NCBI GenBank assembly: GCA_012932865.1
Contig: SAXG01000071.1
Location: 182,848-246,847, forward strand
Source of the DNA: Amylostereum areolatum
Taxonomy: Eukaryota; Basidiomycota; Agaricomycetes; Russulales; Stereaceae
DNA: 64,000 nucleotides
Direction: 5' to 3'
Under the pieces are notes generated by a model, which did not search any database, was not told the DNA's origin, and worked only from the letters and a program-made list of their open reading frames with translations. The position numbers and the translations under genes are program-made. Within the stretch, counting starts at the first letter, position 1; the number at the start of each line of letters is the position of its first letter. Shown one piece after another: positions 1-10,301 of this stretch.

Positions 1-3000
1 ACCGGTGTCGAAACCACGAAGTGTAGGTGGAAGTTTTGCCGCGACGGGACGAAAAAGGACTGATATGCGAACACGTCCAAACCCAACACCCTGCTCGAGG
101 TGGTACACCCGTGTAAGCTGTGATGCATTCACAAATAGATCGGACAGCTGTGACCGCGAGAGGTTAGTCTTACTGAAGGATATGGAGATGGAATTGCCAA
201 CCTTGAGGAATACCATGCCAAGGACAGCATCGTTCTCGCGCATGCGGGAGTCCATGACTTTGACTGTGACGTGCGCCGTGCGCCAGTCCCGCACGAACCG
301 CTCCACGCCCGCGTTGAAGATGGGGGAGCTGGTGATTGGTTTCACCCGCGTCTTGAAGACCTGCATTAATTTTACAGGTCAGAATCTAATCCTTGAATCA
401 ACCTGAGCTTTACACACCGGGTCGTCGTTCAAAGATCTATAGAGCCAATACCATGATCAGTACTGAGTAAAGTTATGATACGGCGAGAAAAACCCACATC
501 ATACAATAACTGGACGGGAGCCCTTCAGCCTCCTCCTCTCCAATCTCATCGTCCCCCTTTTCGCCCTCCTCGTGAGCCATCCCCAGCTCTTCCTTCATCT
601 TATCCTTAACCCCGAGTCCCCGCCCGTCTTTCTCACCAACACGCCCGCCTCTTCCGACTCCCAAGTCACGCAGTTCATGCACCTGCACCGCAACGAGCCC
701 GCTGACCCACTCATCGTCGGGGGCGCATCGTAGGACCGCCTTTTCAATTTCTCCTATTGCGGTGCTTTCCTGTGAGTCCGGGTCGTCCACATGGAGATCT
801 TCCGGGAGACCAGCGTCTCGTGCTGGTTGTGTACCGTCGGGATCGCGGTTGGACGAGGGATTTGGAGGTAGCTTGGAAAAGTAGCCGATGGTGTACTCAA
901 CGGTGCCGGAACGGCGCCGAGAGTCGGGTGAGGTCAAGTGTGCTTCACGACGGTGGGCTTTGTTCTTGTCTCGCATAAAGTCTGCAAATCATGAGTATCC
1001 TCTGATAAACCGACGAGCTAGTACCCACCGATAATGTTCACCTCGGCGAACCCCATCATATCGTCCTACGATACCAAACAAACAATATTAAGAAACCCCA
1101 ACGACAGGTGGAAGACACCATGACATACCGCACTGCTCCGATCAGAGTCCCATAACTGCAGACTAAGCTTCTCTTGAAGCTTGACAATATTCAGATCGAT
1201 GAGCAAAACCGCCGTCTCTTCAAACACGGGGTTCAGGTCGCCCTTGATGATCCTTGTGGAGAATAGAGGCTTGCCCAAGTGGGAGTATGTGAGCGTCACA
1301 TAGGGGTCTGCTGGCCCAATGGCACCTTATTAGTAACGGGGCAGTCAATAGTAGGAAAGGTTCTACGAACCCGATCTGCCGTCGTTGTCCATCGCCTTGA
1401 TGCCTGTCGCGCGATGTATATGGATGATGAGCACTCCAAGTGCCTGGGTATCTTTTAGCACATCACTTCCGCCCAGCAGACGCTGGACGTCAAGCACGAG
1501 GCTCTTAGGTGCGACGTATTCAGCCGCGGCGGTGTCAAGCGCGGACGAAATAAAGCCAGAAATAACGGGCAGGTTCATGACGTTGGGTAGCACACGGGAC
1601 AGGGCGGTTACCGAGGGTGTAATATGAGGCAGGCCGAGCAAAGTGATAAGGGTGGTTTTGATGCTGTAAGCCATGTCAATGGAACCGAGGCTGGAAACAA
1701 GTCGAAGAAAGCTTACAAGGGAGGGTCGGGAATAAGTTGCATCCGCACGCGAGCGGTACCTACTACGCCTTTCAGCTCAACCCAAACCGCTATACATCGC
1801 GTCAGACAAAAATCACCAGTAGCATGTGTAGGGCTTACGGAAACTAAACCCCCAAACTTCCTTGACCCCAGAGAAAAAGTCGATAACAAGGCTATATCAG
1901 ATTCGTATTAGCGTATATACGCACACCTAGATGCATACATGCAACTTACTGTGCATTCTTGGCTTTGCTGGAAGCCGACGCGCCACTTGGTACGCCGCGA
2001 TACGCGAAGGATATTTCGAGGTTGACATGGTCCCCGGTGAGTTGTTCGCGGTCCTCTGCACTGAGCGTGCGAAGGGCATCCTCGTGTGCTGAGTCTGGAA
2101 GCGCACGCACGGAGGTGATGCGTAGAGGCGTATTTCCGAGACCCAAGTCGGATATACGGACTGAGTGCTGCGAAGGTGATAGCGTACACGGTGAGTGATG
2201 GAAGGCGAACTGCGAAAAAACGGACATACAATGAATGTAGGCATGGACCCCTGCATGATGTCCTCCAGCATGTCCACGAGCGAGTCGAACAGGCTGGGGT
2301 TCATGATGGGCCACACGCCGGCCAGGAGGTTATTGGCCCACTCGGCGCTCTCTCGCATGCGCTCTTCTCCCTCGACTTGACCATCTCCGTCGCCATCGCG
2401 CCCCGCACGAAGTCCGCGAATACGCTCCGAGTGCCAGGCGCGCGCGTCCGCGTCGTCTTTGGCAACGTTTCGCAGAGAATTGATGAAGGTGGGTGTTGCG
2501 ATCAGAGGAGGTATTAGACAGAGGGTGTACCGGATAATCCGGGGCAGTGGTAGGATCCACATGCCGAGGGCGGACACGGCGTATGTGAGGGCAAGGGAGC
2601 GGACGGTTTGGATGGCGTGGGCGAGAAGGTGGTCATGGTGTTCACCCCAGTCTATCCATTGTCCGCGTAAGAGGACATCGCGGCGGAATGTTGAGAGGAC
2701 TAACCTGGCTCCGGCAAGGCGAGTTTGAGGATATTCTCCCCCTTCTCAACGAAGTCCTTGGCGTTGTGAACCCACACATCGTCGCCCGTCACTGGGTCGC
2801 GCACACGCACGCGCCGTCCCTCCTGCATCTGGTCCGTCCTGTTCTCCTGGTCTTGGTTCTCCTGCTCCACATCCGCGTCTGCCGCGCCCTGCATCTCCGC
2901 CGCCTTGGCCTCGGTGGCCTTCTGAGGCGAGACGAGGGCGCGCAGACCGGTGGTGATCTTCGGGATGGGGTTCTTTCCAGAGTATGGTTCTCCTAGTTTG

Positions 3001-3008
3001 TGCGCCAT
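1..3008 (-). CDS. Mug190-like SMP/C2-domain lipid-transfer protein (3' end beyond window)
   Basis: Multi-exon gene on the minus strand, starting at the ATG at 3008 and running off the left edge. The N-terminus carries the family phrase VRDPVTGDDVWVHNAKDF. It is followed by a hydrophobic segment (about 2520-2600), a synaptotagmin-like mitochondrial-lipid-binding (SMP) region with WPIMNPSLFDSLVDMLEDI and HVNLEISFAYRGVPSG (about 1946-2330), and then C2 domains. The first C2 is at about 1066-1400 (VLIIHIHRATGIKAMD, FSTRIIKGDLNPVFEETAV). A second is at about 1-980 (EYTIGYF, AVQVHELRDLG, VKPITSSPIFNAGVERFV). SMP/C2 proteins of the tricalbin/Mug190 type tether the ER to other membranes and move lipids. 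The first exon reaches a stop just after 2705; an in-frame 53-nt GT-AG intron (2704-2652) restores the frame. I am confident of the family, less so of each exon border. Confidence 0.85.
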
Positions 3009-3221
3009 GGTGGTTGTGGGCAATGGGGCATCCGGCTGATGCACCAGGAGCGAGCGCCATGGTGGATATATATGCAGCAGCAGCGCGTCATGGAGACCGT
3101 GGCGAGAGCAGAAATAGAAATAGAACTTGTCCCGCACCTCTGACGTACGTCCATGTATAAGTCCTACCCTAGGGTTACAGCTACACCAACTCGCATACTT
3201 CAGAACTTCCTCGAGATGAAT

Positions 3222-5425
3222 TCAATCCTGCTCCCACTTTCCCAGTGCCTCCTTAGCCGACTCCAGCTCCCGCTCAATACACTCCTTCACCAACTCGCCT
3301 CGCGCGACAAACCGCGCGTCGAAGGTCTCCGGCCACGAGTTGAACCCATTCGTAAACGCCCACACGTCCGGTAGACCCCTGCCCTCCGCGGGCAGTATCT
3401 CGAACGCCCACAAGATACGCGAGACGTTGATGAAGATCGAGTTGAGCGCAAGATGCATCCCGGGGCACACCCGTCTTCCAAAGCCGAACGGGAGCTCGAA
3501 AGGCTCGAGACGACTGTCCTTTGTCTCGAGGAACCGTTCCGGGATGAAGTCTTCCGGGGATTCGAACATTTCGGGGTCGCGCAGGATCCCGCTGATAATA
3601 CATGTCAAAAAAAGGCTTCACGAAATAGACAAAAAGACGCACTCCAGATTCGCAAATACCGTCGAGCCCTTTGGGATGAACCTGCGCAGAGATTCAGACA
3701 AGTAGACGAATAGACGACACGAAGAACTCACATTCCCTGATATTCGTCGTCGGCTGTCACCGAGTGTGGTGATCCCCCGAGAGCAGCTACCGGTCTCCAA
3801 CGGAGCACTTCGTTGATCAAGGCCCGTACATACGGTAGGCTATCCCGGTCTGTGTATTCAGGCATCCGCTCGCGCCCAACGACGGCGTCCAACTCGGATT
3901 GAGCTTTGCGCATCTTCTCAGGGTAATGCAACATCGCGACTGAATGGTCCATCAATACCGACGGGTGCGTCAATGGATGTAAGAACTTACGGATGAACGA
4001 GAACATCGTGCCAGAGGTCTGATCCAAAGAAGGTCGTGAGGTGCTGTGCAGTGTACCAGGAGCAGGAGCGACGTACGGTTTCTATTCCCGCGCCGAATGG
4101 AGACGAAATCGTGTATGCTACCTCGAGCTCGCTGAGGCCGAGTTTCTCCCGCGCAGCGTATGTCTCTGCCGCAAGACATGGCGGGCACGTCCCCTGTGCG
4201 ACGCGGGACTTCACATCATCCAGCAGATGCGTCACCATATGGATGTCGCGGGCGCGGTGCTCCTCGGCCTCACGGCGGAACCATTGCAACGATCGCTGTC
4301 AAACAAAGGGTTATTTTGGCAAGTGTGCCACGGTTGGACAGGAACATACAGGAAGTTTCAGGAGCCACGGCCAGGATTCGACGATGTACTTTCCAGGGAT
4401 GCTGTAGGGGCGTTCAGGTTGGGTGGCCATGGAAAGACTAAGGAGTATTTGCACTTACTTCACACTTGTCAGATCTAACCATCCAAGCGGTCAGCGCATG
4501 TATGCGGAGAAAAAGGAGCTACTCACAGGCCATAGCCTCCATGTTCTCTTTCACGACCCATTCGTCCATAGAGTCCACCCGCCGTCCATAAGCCACGGAA
4601 ACCACAACACTCGCCGCGTATCTAACCGTCATGATCTCAGCACCGTTCTCGGGTACGATCTCCCGGGCGCGCGACACACCTTCGAATATGCTGCTCGTAG
4701 TCCTTTGGGTCGTGCAGAAGCTGGTGCATCAGCAATTTGGACTCCAGGGTCTGAATGTCCCGGTACGTATCCGCCTTGCGCGCATGAAATCCTCCATGCA
4801 AAACCTACACGAAGTGTTTCACGTCGCCGGGGAAAGAAAAGAGGGGAGTTGAAGCGTTACCTTCCGGAATTTACGCCAGTTTTCTCCAGCCGGCATCATG
4901 AGCCCACGTTTGTTGTCCGACAAGATCTCGCCCCTATAGACATATTGTTAACATAACTTCAAGATGATTGTAAGATGCGAAACGTACGCCATGATGAATC
5001 GGGGTCTGCTGGAATATATGTCAGACCGCCTGTCCAGAAGATCCCACGCAGCCTGCGCCGTGCCCAACACGATCACCGGCGTGCGACCTAGCCAGAGTGA
5101 CAGCACGGGTCCTGTGTACACCACACCAGCTTCGGTAGATGTTCAAGAATCGAGATGACGAGTACCTACCATACTGCTGTTTCCACTCAGCGAACTTGCG
5201 CCACGGCTTGACCGCGGGGACCTGGTGGCGATTTCCGAACCAGAGAAATCCCGGAGGACCGGGTGGCATACGCGCCGCCAATATGCGCCATTGTACAAGA
5301 GAGTAGAAGACATAGCCAACAAGGAGGACGAGTAAAGGTAATCCTGCGATACCGGGTAGCTTGAGCGTGTTTGAGACCGCGTAGTCGAGATGGGCGACGG
5401 TCAACTTTAGGTCTGGAGCGCGCAT
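3222..5425 (-). CDS. Cytochrome P450 monooxygenase no. 1
   Basis: Intact multi-exon P450 on the minus strand, from the ATG at 5425 to the stop at 3222. An N-terminal membrane anchor (about residues 20-45) is followed by the proline-rich hinge MPPGPPGFLWFGNRH. The I-helix reads AGIETTSGTMFSFI once the introns near 4000-4070 are removed. The K-helix ExxR is in INEVLRWRP, the PERF-type motif in FIPERFLE, and the heme loop is FGFGRRVCPG with the cysteine thiolate. Internal phrases such as RYAASVVVSVAYGRRV resemble the OrdA-like P450s abundant in agaricomycetes. The enzyme should be an ER-bound monooxygenase using a P450 reductase; its substrate cannot be read from sequence. It lies head to tail behind the Mug190-like gene. 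Confidence 0.93.
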
Positions 5426-5472
5426 GGCGGGTGATCGGTATGCTATTCCAGACGGCCTAAAGACGCGCGGTT

Positions 5473-5478
5473 CTTATA
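5473..5478 (-). promoter_or_regulatory. TATA-like element of P450 no. 1
   Basis: On the minus strand TATAAG lies about 50 bases upstream of the ATG at 5425. The position fits a core promoter, but this is sequence match only. Confidence 0.3.
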
Positions 5479-6809
5479 CGGCGCTGGGGATGGGTATGAG
5501 AAGAACTGGATATGATAGGACGGGTGGATAACGACTCCGAGGGGTGTCGCGGGGAGAAGGCGTGATTGGGAGGGTGAAGTGTTTTGGAGGACGCTGGAGT
5601 GTCAGGTGAGCATTGTGCGAGTTGAATACTGTGTATTGTTGTAGGTACGAGGAAAGACGAACACGGTCAGTGGTCCTCACTTGTATGGGTATCTTTAGTA
5701 TGAGGGCCGTTTTCACGAAATAATATTTCGTGCAGTCGTCACTTCCAAGGTCACATAAAAAGAAGCATTTTCACTTGTCACTCGCCAGTTGCCAGTCTGC
5801 ACTCTACACTCGTGCCTGACTCGTGCCGGCGGCTGCGGCCGCTCGGAAGACCTCCGGACAATCACGCCGCGACTCCGAGATCATGTGACCACGACGCGTC
5901 GGACGCGTCTCAGTCGAATATACGCTCACTCAGAGCGATAGCAAGCCAATCTACGCCTTTTTCCCGTGCGTGGGTATGTTATTTCTTATCCTTCATGCAA
6001 GCACGTCATAATGCACAAAAAAAGTCCGATTTTTGCGAGGTTAGGGTCCTTTTTTGGCTGTATGTGTAGCTTTTAAGATGTGTTGGGAGCGATTTGGGCA
6101 TTGTATGCAAGCAAATCATAAAGAATAATATGTTATAACATTTATGAATAATATTTTACGAGTTTTGTGCCACTGATCGTCCTGAGAGGACCGTATAACT
6201 TGACTTTTATCAGAAGCGGACTTAGCGGAGACGTCCAAGGAAGGACACGTGATCCCGGGAGTCGGGTATCGGCTAGTTCCGAGGCTGCGCTGCTGCTGCG
6301 GAAAGTGGAGTGTGAGGTGCGGCGACTGGAAAGTGACAACGGAATATACGTAATAGAAGTGCAACCTACCAAGTGATATCTGATGAGCGGGAATATTTAG
6401 CGATAAATAATGTCATACTTTAGACTGTCGCCCGCAATGTGTGTAGACTCTCTATAAACCAGAACGACTATCTTCTGGTTAGGTCAGCGACGGGAGACTA
6501 GACTCTCTATACTGCAACAAAATTCGTTCTCAAAAGTGAGCCGAGATGGGGTGTGGCAGGCGTCACGGAGGTCAAATGGGGGTCATAGGATCCATTGCAA
6601 GAACTTGAGATCGACTTTGAAGCGGATCGCCCATCACGAGGACTCCGGTTTGCCGAAGATAGGGTCTCTGGTATTGATCCCATGCACAAATTTCCTGGCG
6701 CTTGAGAGCCCGTGACAATTGTACGAATGCGAAGCGAGCAGTGCATCGTTAGAGGGCAAGAATAAGCAAGTGAAGGCTGGCACTTCGAGGTCGAACGGGT
6801 AGCACCGCG
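5479..6809. other. Intergenic region without recognised gene
   Basis: No open reading frame here resembles a known protein or links to another by plausible splicing. The stretch holds the start region of the P450 and, near its right end, a 13-bp direct repeat (tagactctctata at 6444-6456 and 6499-6511). The repeat copies enclose a small perfect hairpin, with arms aaccagaa/ttctggtt at about 6457-6480. Confidence 0.5.
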
Positions 6810-7628
6810 GGCAGAAGTCCATTTGAGCCCGGTTCTCACGCATTCGAAATGCGCGTCGGAAGTACAAATATCAGAAAGCCATTGTAACTAAGTCTACAGA
6901 TCCAATACGATCTATTTGTAATGTCTATTAACTCGAAAGGAAGTCAATCAAAACGTGTCGTGTGGAATGTGTATTCGACGGGAAAAAACACATTAGACAC
7001 GTGATGTTTCGGACCGCTCACGACCGCCTTGAAATGACTTATTTGCGATAGGACTTATCGCGAAGCAAATCGAACTGATACTTCTCGTTTTGGTAGGGAT
7101 CAAATGTAATATTTTGAACCTGTGTTCTCCAAGATAAAACACATTAGAAATCTGTTCCTCAGGAACTCATGAACGGCTGAACTCAAGCCTTGTGCACTTG
7201 AGGGTTGATACAGGCAAGGGATCACCATATCCCCACACAGGTGCACAAGGCTTGAGCTCAGCCGTTCATGAGTTCCTGAGGAACAGATTTCTAATGTGTT
7301 TTATCTTGGAGAACACAGGTTCAAAATATTACATTTGATCCCTACCAAAACGAGAAGTATCAGTTCGATTTGCTTCGTGATAAGTCCTATCGCAAATAAG
7401 TCATTTCAAGGCGGTCGTAAGCGGTCCGAAACATCACGTGTCTAATGTGTTTTTTCCCGTCGAATACGCATTCCACACGACACGTTTTGATTGACTTCCT
7501 TTCGAGCTAATAGACATTACAAATAGATCGTATTGGATCTGTAGACTTAGTTACAATGGCTTTCTGATATTTGTACTTCCGACGCGCATTTCGAATGCGT
7601 GAGAACCGGGCTCAAATGGACTTCTGCC
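6810..7628. repeat. Long inverted repeat: 388-bp arms, 43-bp spacer
   Basis: The left arm 6810-7197 and right arm 7241-7628 are reverse complements of equal length with no indel. I count five mismatches (98.7 percent identity), all transitions: 6931/7507, 6970/7468, 7019/7419, 7060/7378 and 7181/7257. The spacer is 7198-7240. The outer ends read ggcagaagtccatttgagcc. I see no target-site duplication at 6809/7629 and no transposase. Transcription across it would give a 388-bp double-stranded stem. It could be a foldback element, a non-autonomous terminal-inverted-repeat element, or an inverted duplication of the region upstream of the gene at 7783. Short open frames that occur identically on both arms are a consequence of the symmetry. 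Confidence 0.97.
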
Positions 7629-7782
7629 TGCAGTGTAGGAAAACCGTAGGCGGAGAGCCTGCACGATCACGTGAACGTTCCCACGGCGGCGTCGGTCTTC
7701 AAGCTTCAAGTTCAAGCTCACTTCACGTCCGTTTGCCCTGTCTTTCTTCCCGCCGTCATCCTCAGATGGTCCCGCCATTACT

Positions 7783-9928
7783 ATGCCTCCCGCAAAGTTC
7801 CTGATATACCCCGGCCCCCCAAATGCTTTTTATGCCGATCTTTTGGTAGAATTTCCACGATGGCTCCGTCTTGTCTCCCTCATCCCTCTCGTCACTCCTC
7901 AAACCTCTACCGGCATCACTTCTGCGGAGCTATCCAAGCATATACTGGACTCTATTCCCGCCTCTAGAGGTTTACCTGATGTCCTTGAAGCGTTCAGGAG
8001 TCGCATACCTGCGGCGGTGGATGCAATGCTGGTCGATGAACCGTTTTTTATCGTGCGTACTTACCCGTCTTCCGCAGGTTATATTCGTGTTCAACAACTT
8101 GTGATATCTAGGCTGTTGATGAAGAAGACGACATGTCCTCTTATGGACGTCCTTACGCGAAGACCCTCAAGTCATCTTCCACTCGCTGGATGTACCAATC
8201 CGCCAACGACCCCGATATCTCTCGTATCTCTTTTGCCTTCCTGGTCCTCCAGCGAATCACCTTGAATTCCGAGGTCACCATATCGCAACTATTCTTGGAA
8301 CTCGGCTCCCCACAGTCTACACCCCCAGCACCATCACCTGGGTCCTCCCTTTCCAGTCTGCGGACAAGTTACTTCGAGCCTCGCAAAGAAAGTCCCAACG
8401 CTTCAATGTATTCTGCCAAACAGTCTATCCATGGGTGGCAGTCCTCTGTTCCCTCCGCATCTTCAAGCTCGGGGCCTGCATCTGGTGCCTCCAGTGGTTT
8501 CGCTCATTCTGGTTTCTTCGAGAACGATAGGCAGTTCCTTACTTCGGGTCCAGCACCTGTAACCTTGTCCCCTGGAAGGCTATCTGAGCGCTTAAGGCTT
8601 CCTATGTGCGGAAACAAGTTGAATCCTCTTGTAGCATCTAGTCCCAAGGCTCCTCAAACACCGAAGTATGGCCACTCAAGATCTTGTGCCCCAAGCCCCA
8701 CCACCTACTCCACATATTCTACGCCCCGCCGGGTTCCTTCCGCACGCTCTATTCCGGCCGCTCTCTGCAGTCAACCCGAGAGCCAAGAACCAGATACGCC
8801 TACCTTCCAAATAGTTCCCGCATCTTCTCCCCCTGCTGGTGATGAAACTCGGGTAGCCTCTCGTCTCTTCTTCACGCCCTCTCCAACAATGTCCTGCGAT
8901 GTTCAGACTCCGAAATGTGACAAGGGGGCCCTGGAGAATACTCCGCCAACGCAAGTGAAATCGTCCGAAAAGGAGGGCAGAACGCGTGCCCCGTCCACCT
9001 TCCTTGGAACGCCGGCGGTCGGCCTCTCCCCATATTCTTCCATGAAGCACAGTTCGGAACCTCCTCGCGTCAAACGCAAACGTATCGCGGAATCTCCTCG
9101 CCTGGAAGTGCACCAACGTGGTTCGACGGCTCAAACCAATGCTAACGATGAGCCTTTGGCGCTGGTGGTGCGTCGCAAGGCGGTCGCAATCGTGAGTCCC
9201 GGTGTTCGCTACACTACGGTAACCGTCACTGACCGTTCCGACAGACTCCAAACGCCACACCGCAGAGCAGCCACCTATCTCTGGCGTGGAACTTTACGAG
9301 CGAAGTCCCGCCTTCGTCATCCACAGTGAACGCTTCTCCGACGAAGGTTCCCCCACAACGCTGTAATTCAGAGGCCAAGGCGCCTGCTCCGTCGACCATC
9401 CTTCCCCCGCCCCAGTCTTCTTCAGCAAACGGCATAATCAAAGTCCCTCCAGTGCCCATAGTGAAAGTCTGCCTACGCACCGTCCGTCGGAACGCACCCG
9501 ATAAAGTCGAGACTGTGCGCACCTCTTATGGATCCACGCCCGTCAACCCCCGCCCTCGAGCGGCGTCCACATCCATATCCACCGGCACGGCTACGACCAC
9601 CAAACCAAGCGCGAAGAGGAAACGAAGCCTTGGGCCCGAGTCTGAAACATTCAACTGGTGGTCCAATAAGAGGAAGAAACCCTGCAATCGCCCTCCCAAG
9701 CCTAAACAGGAATCGACGCCGTACGTGGAGGGGCCGTTCGTTGAGCCTCAGCCGGCGGCGGATATCGACTTTACTAACCAGTTGTGGAACTGGGGTTACA
9801 CGCCGTCGCGCGTCGCGAAAGGGGACCGTAAGGAGGTACGGATCGGCGCAAGGACAAATGTACGGATGATACCTCGCTCGGCTGAGATGGAGGTAGACGC
9901 TGCGAAAGTTAATCCCACTCCTGCGTAG
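7783..9928 (+). CDS. Unknown 679-aa protein with a disordered, basic C-terminal half
   Basis: Three exons, 7783-8052, 8112-9218 and 9266-9928, join in frame through introns of 59 and 47 nt. The short second intron (gtaacc...ctgac...cgcag) is supported because it merges two otherwise separate open frames with continuous phase. The first 130 residues look folded (LIYPGPPNAFYADLLVEFPR, then an acidic patch DEEDD, then SFAFLVLQRITLNSEVTISQ). The rest is rich in serine, proline and threonine with basic clusters (PPRVKRKRIAES, KRKRSLGPE, NKRKKPCNRPPK) typical of nuclear localisation signals. A conserved-looking patch, FTNQLWNWGYTPSRVA, lies near the C-terminus. I do not recognise the family. A nuclear regulatory or chromatin-associated role is only suggested by composition. 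Its 5' region abuts the inverted repeat. Confidence 0.75.
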
Positions 9929-10301
9929 AGGTTTCTCAGCCATATCCGTTGATTCCTTCGTAAACTTCAGGAGCAAGGCCTTGCGTGATACGTTTACGGG
10001 ACTGAGGTGTACTCTATATATATTGTAATACTACACACTATTGTCAGACAGCCTGTCTCTACCTAATTTTCTTGTCTTGTCCGTACTGTACTCTCCTGTC
10101 CGATGCACAAGGGTTTTCACCTTTTTGCACTCGTAGTTGTGTGCGGAAATCTTATCTTATCCGACTGTGCCACTGGTGACTGCCACCTATATATTTCGCC
10201 TCCGAACCACCGCACCGACTTTGGCATATGTATATTCTGAATCTCTGTCATCTCCCAACTGTATCCCATACCATCTATCTCAATACGCCATCCCAAAAGC
10301 C

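Noticed and set aside
5..976. Plus-strand open frames and a long minus frame rich in E and G
   Set aside because: The plus frames are antisense to C2-domain exons of the Mug190-like gene; the minus frame is simply an exon of that gene read past its donor site.
2652..2704. Apparent frameshift in the Mug190-like gene after LALPEP
   Set aside because: A 53-nt GT-AG intron (gttagt...ggatag) fits in phase and links exon 1 to DWGEHHDHLLAHA, so no error is needed. The stretch is also open in the downstream frame, so cDNA would decide.
6634..7804. Identical open frames starting MYFRRAFRMRENRAQ on both strands
   Set aside because: They lie on the two arms of the inverted repeat and are identical only because of its symmetry; no protein evidence.
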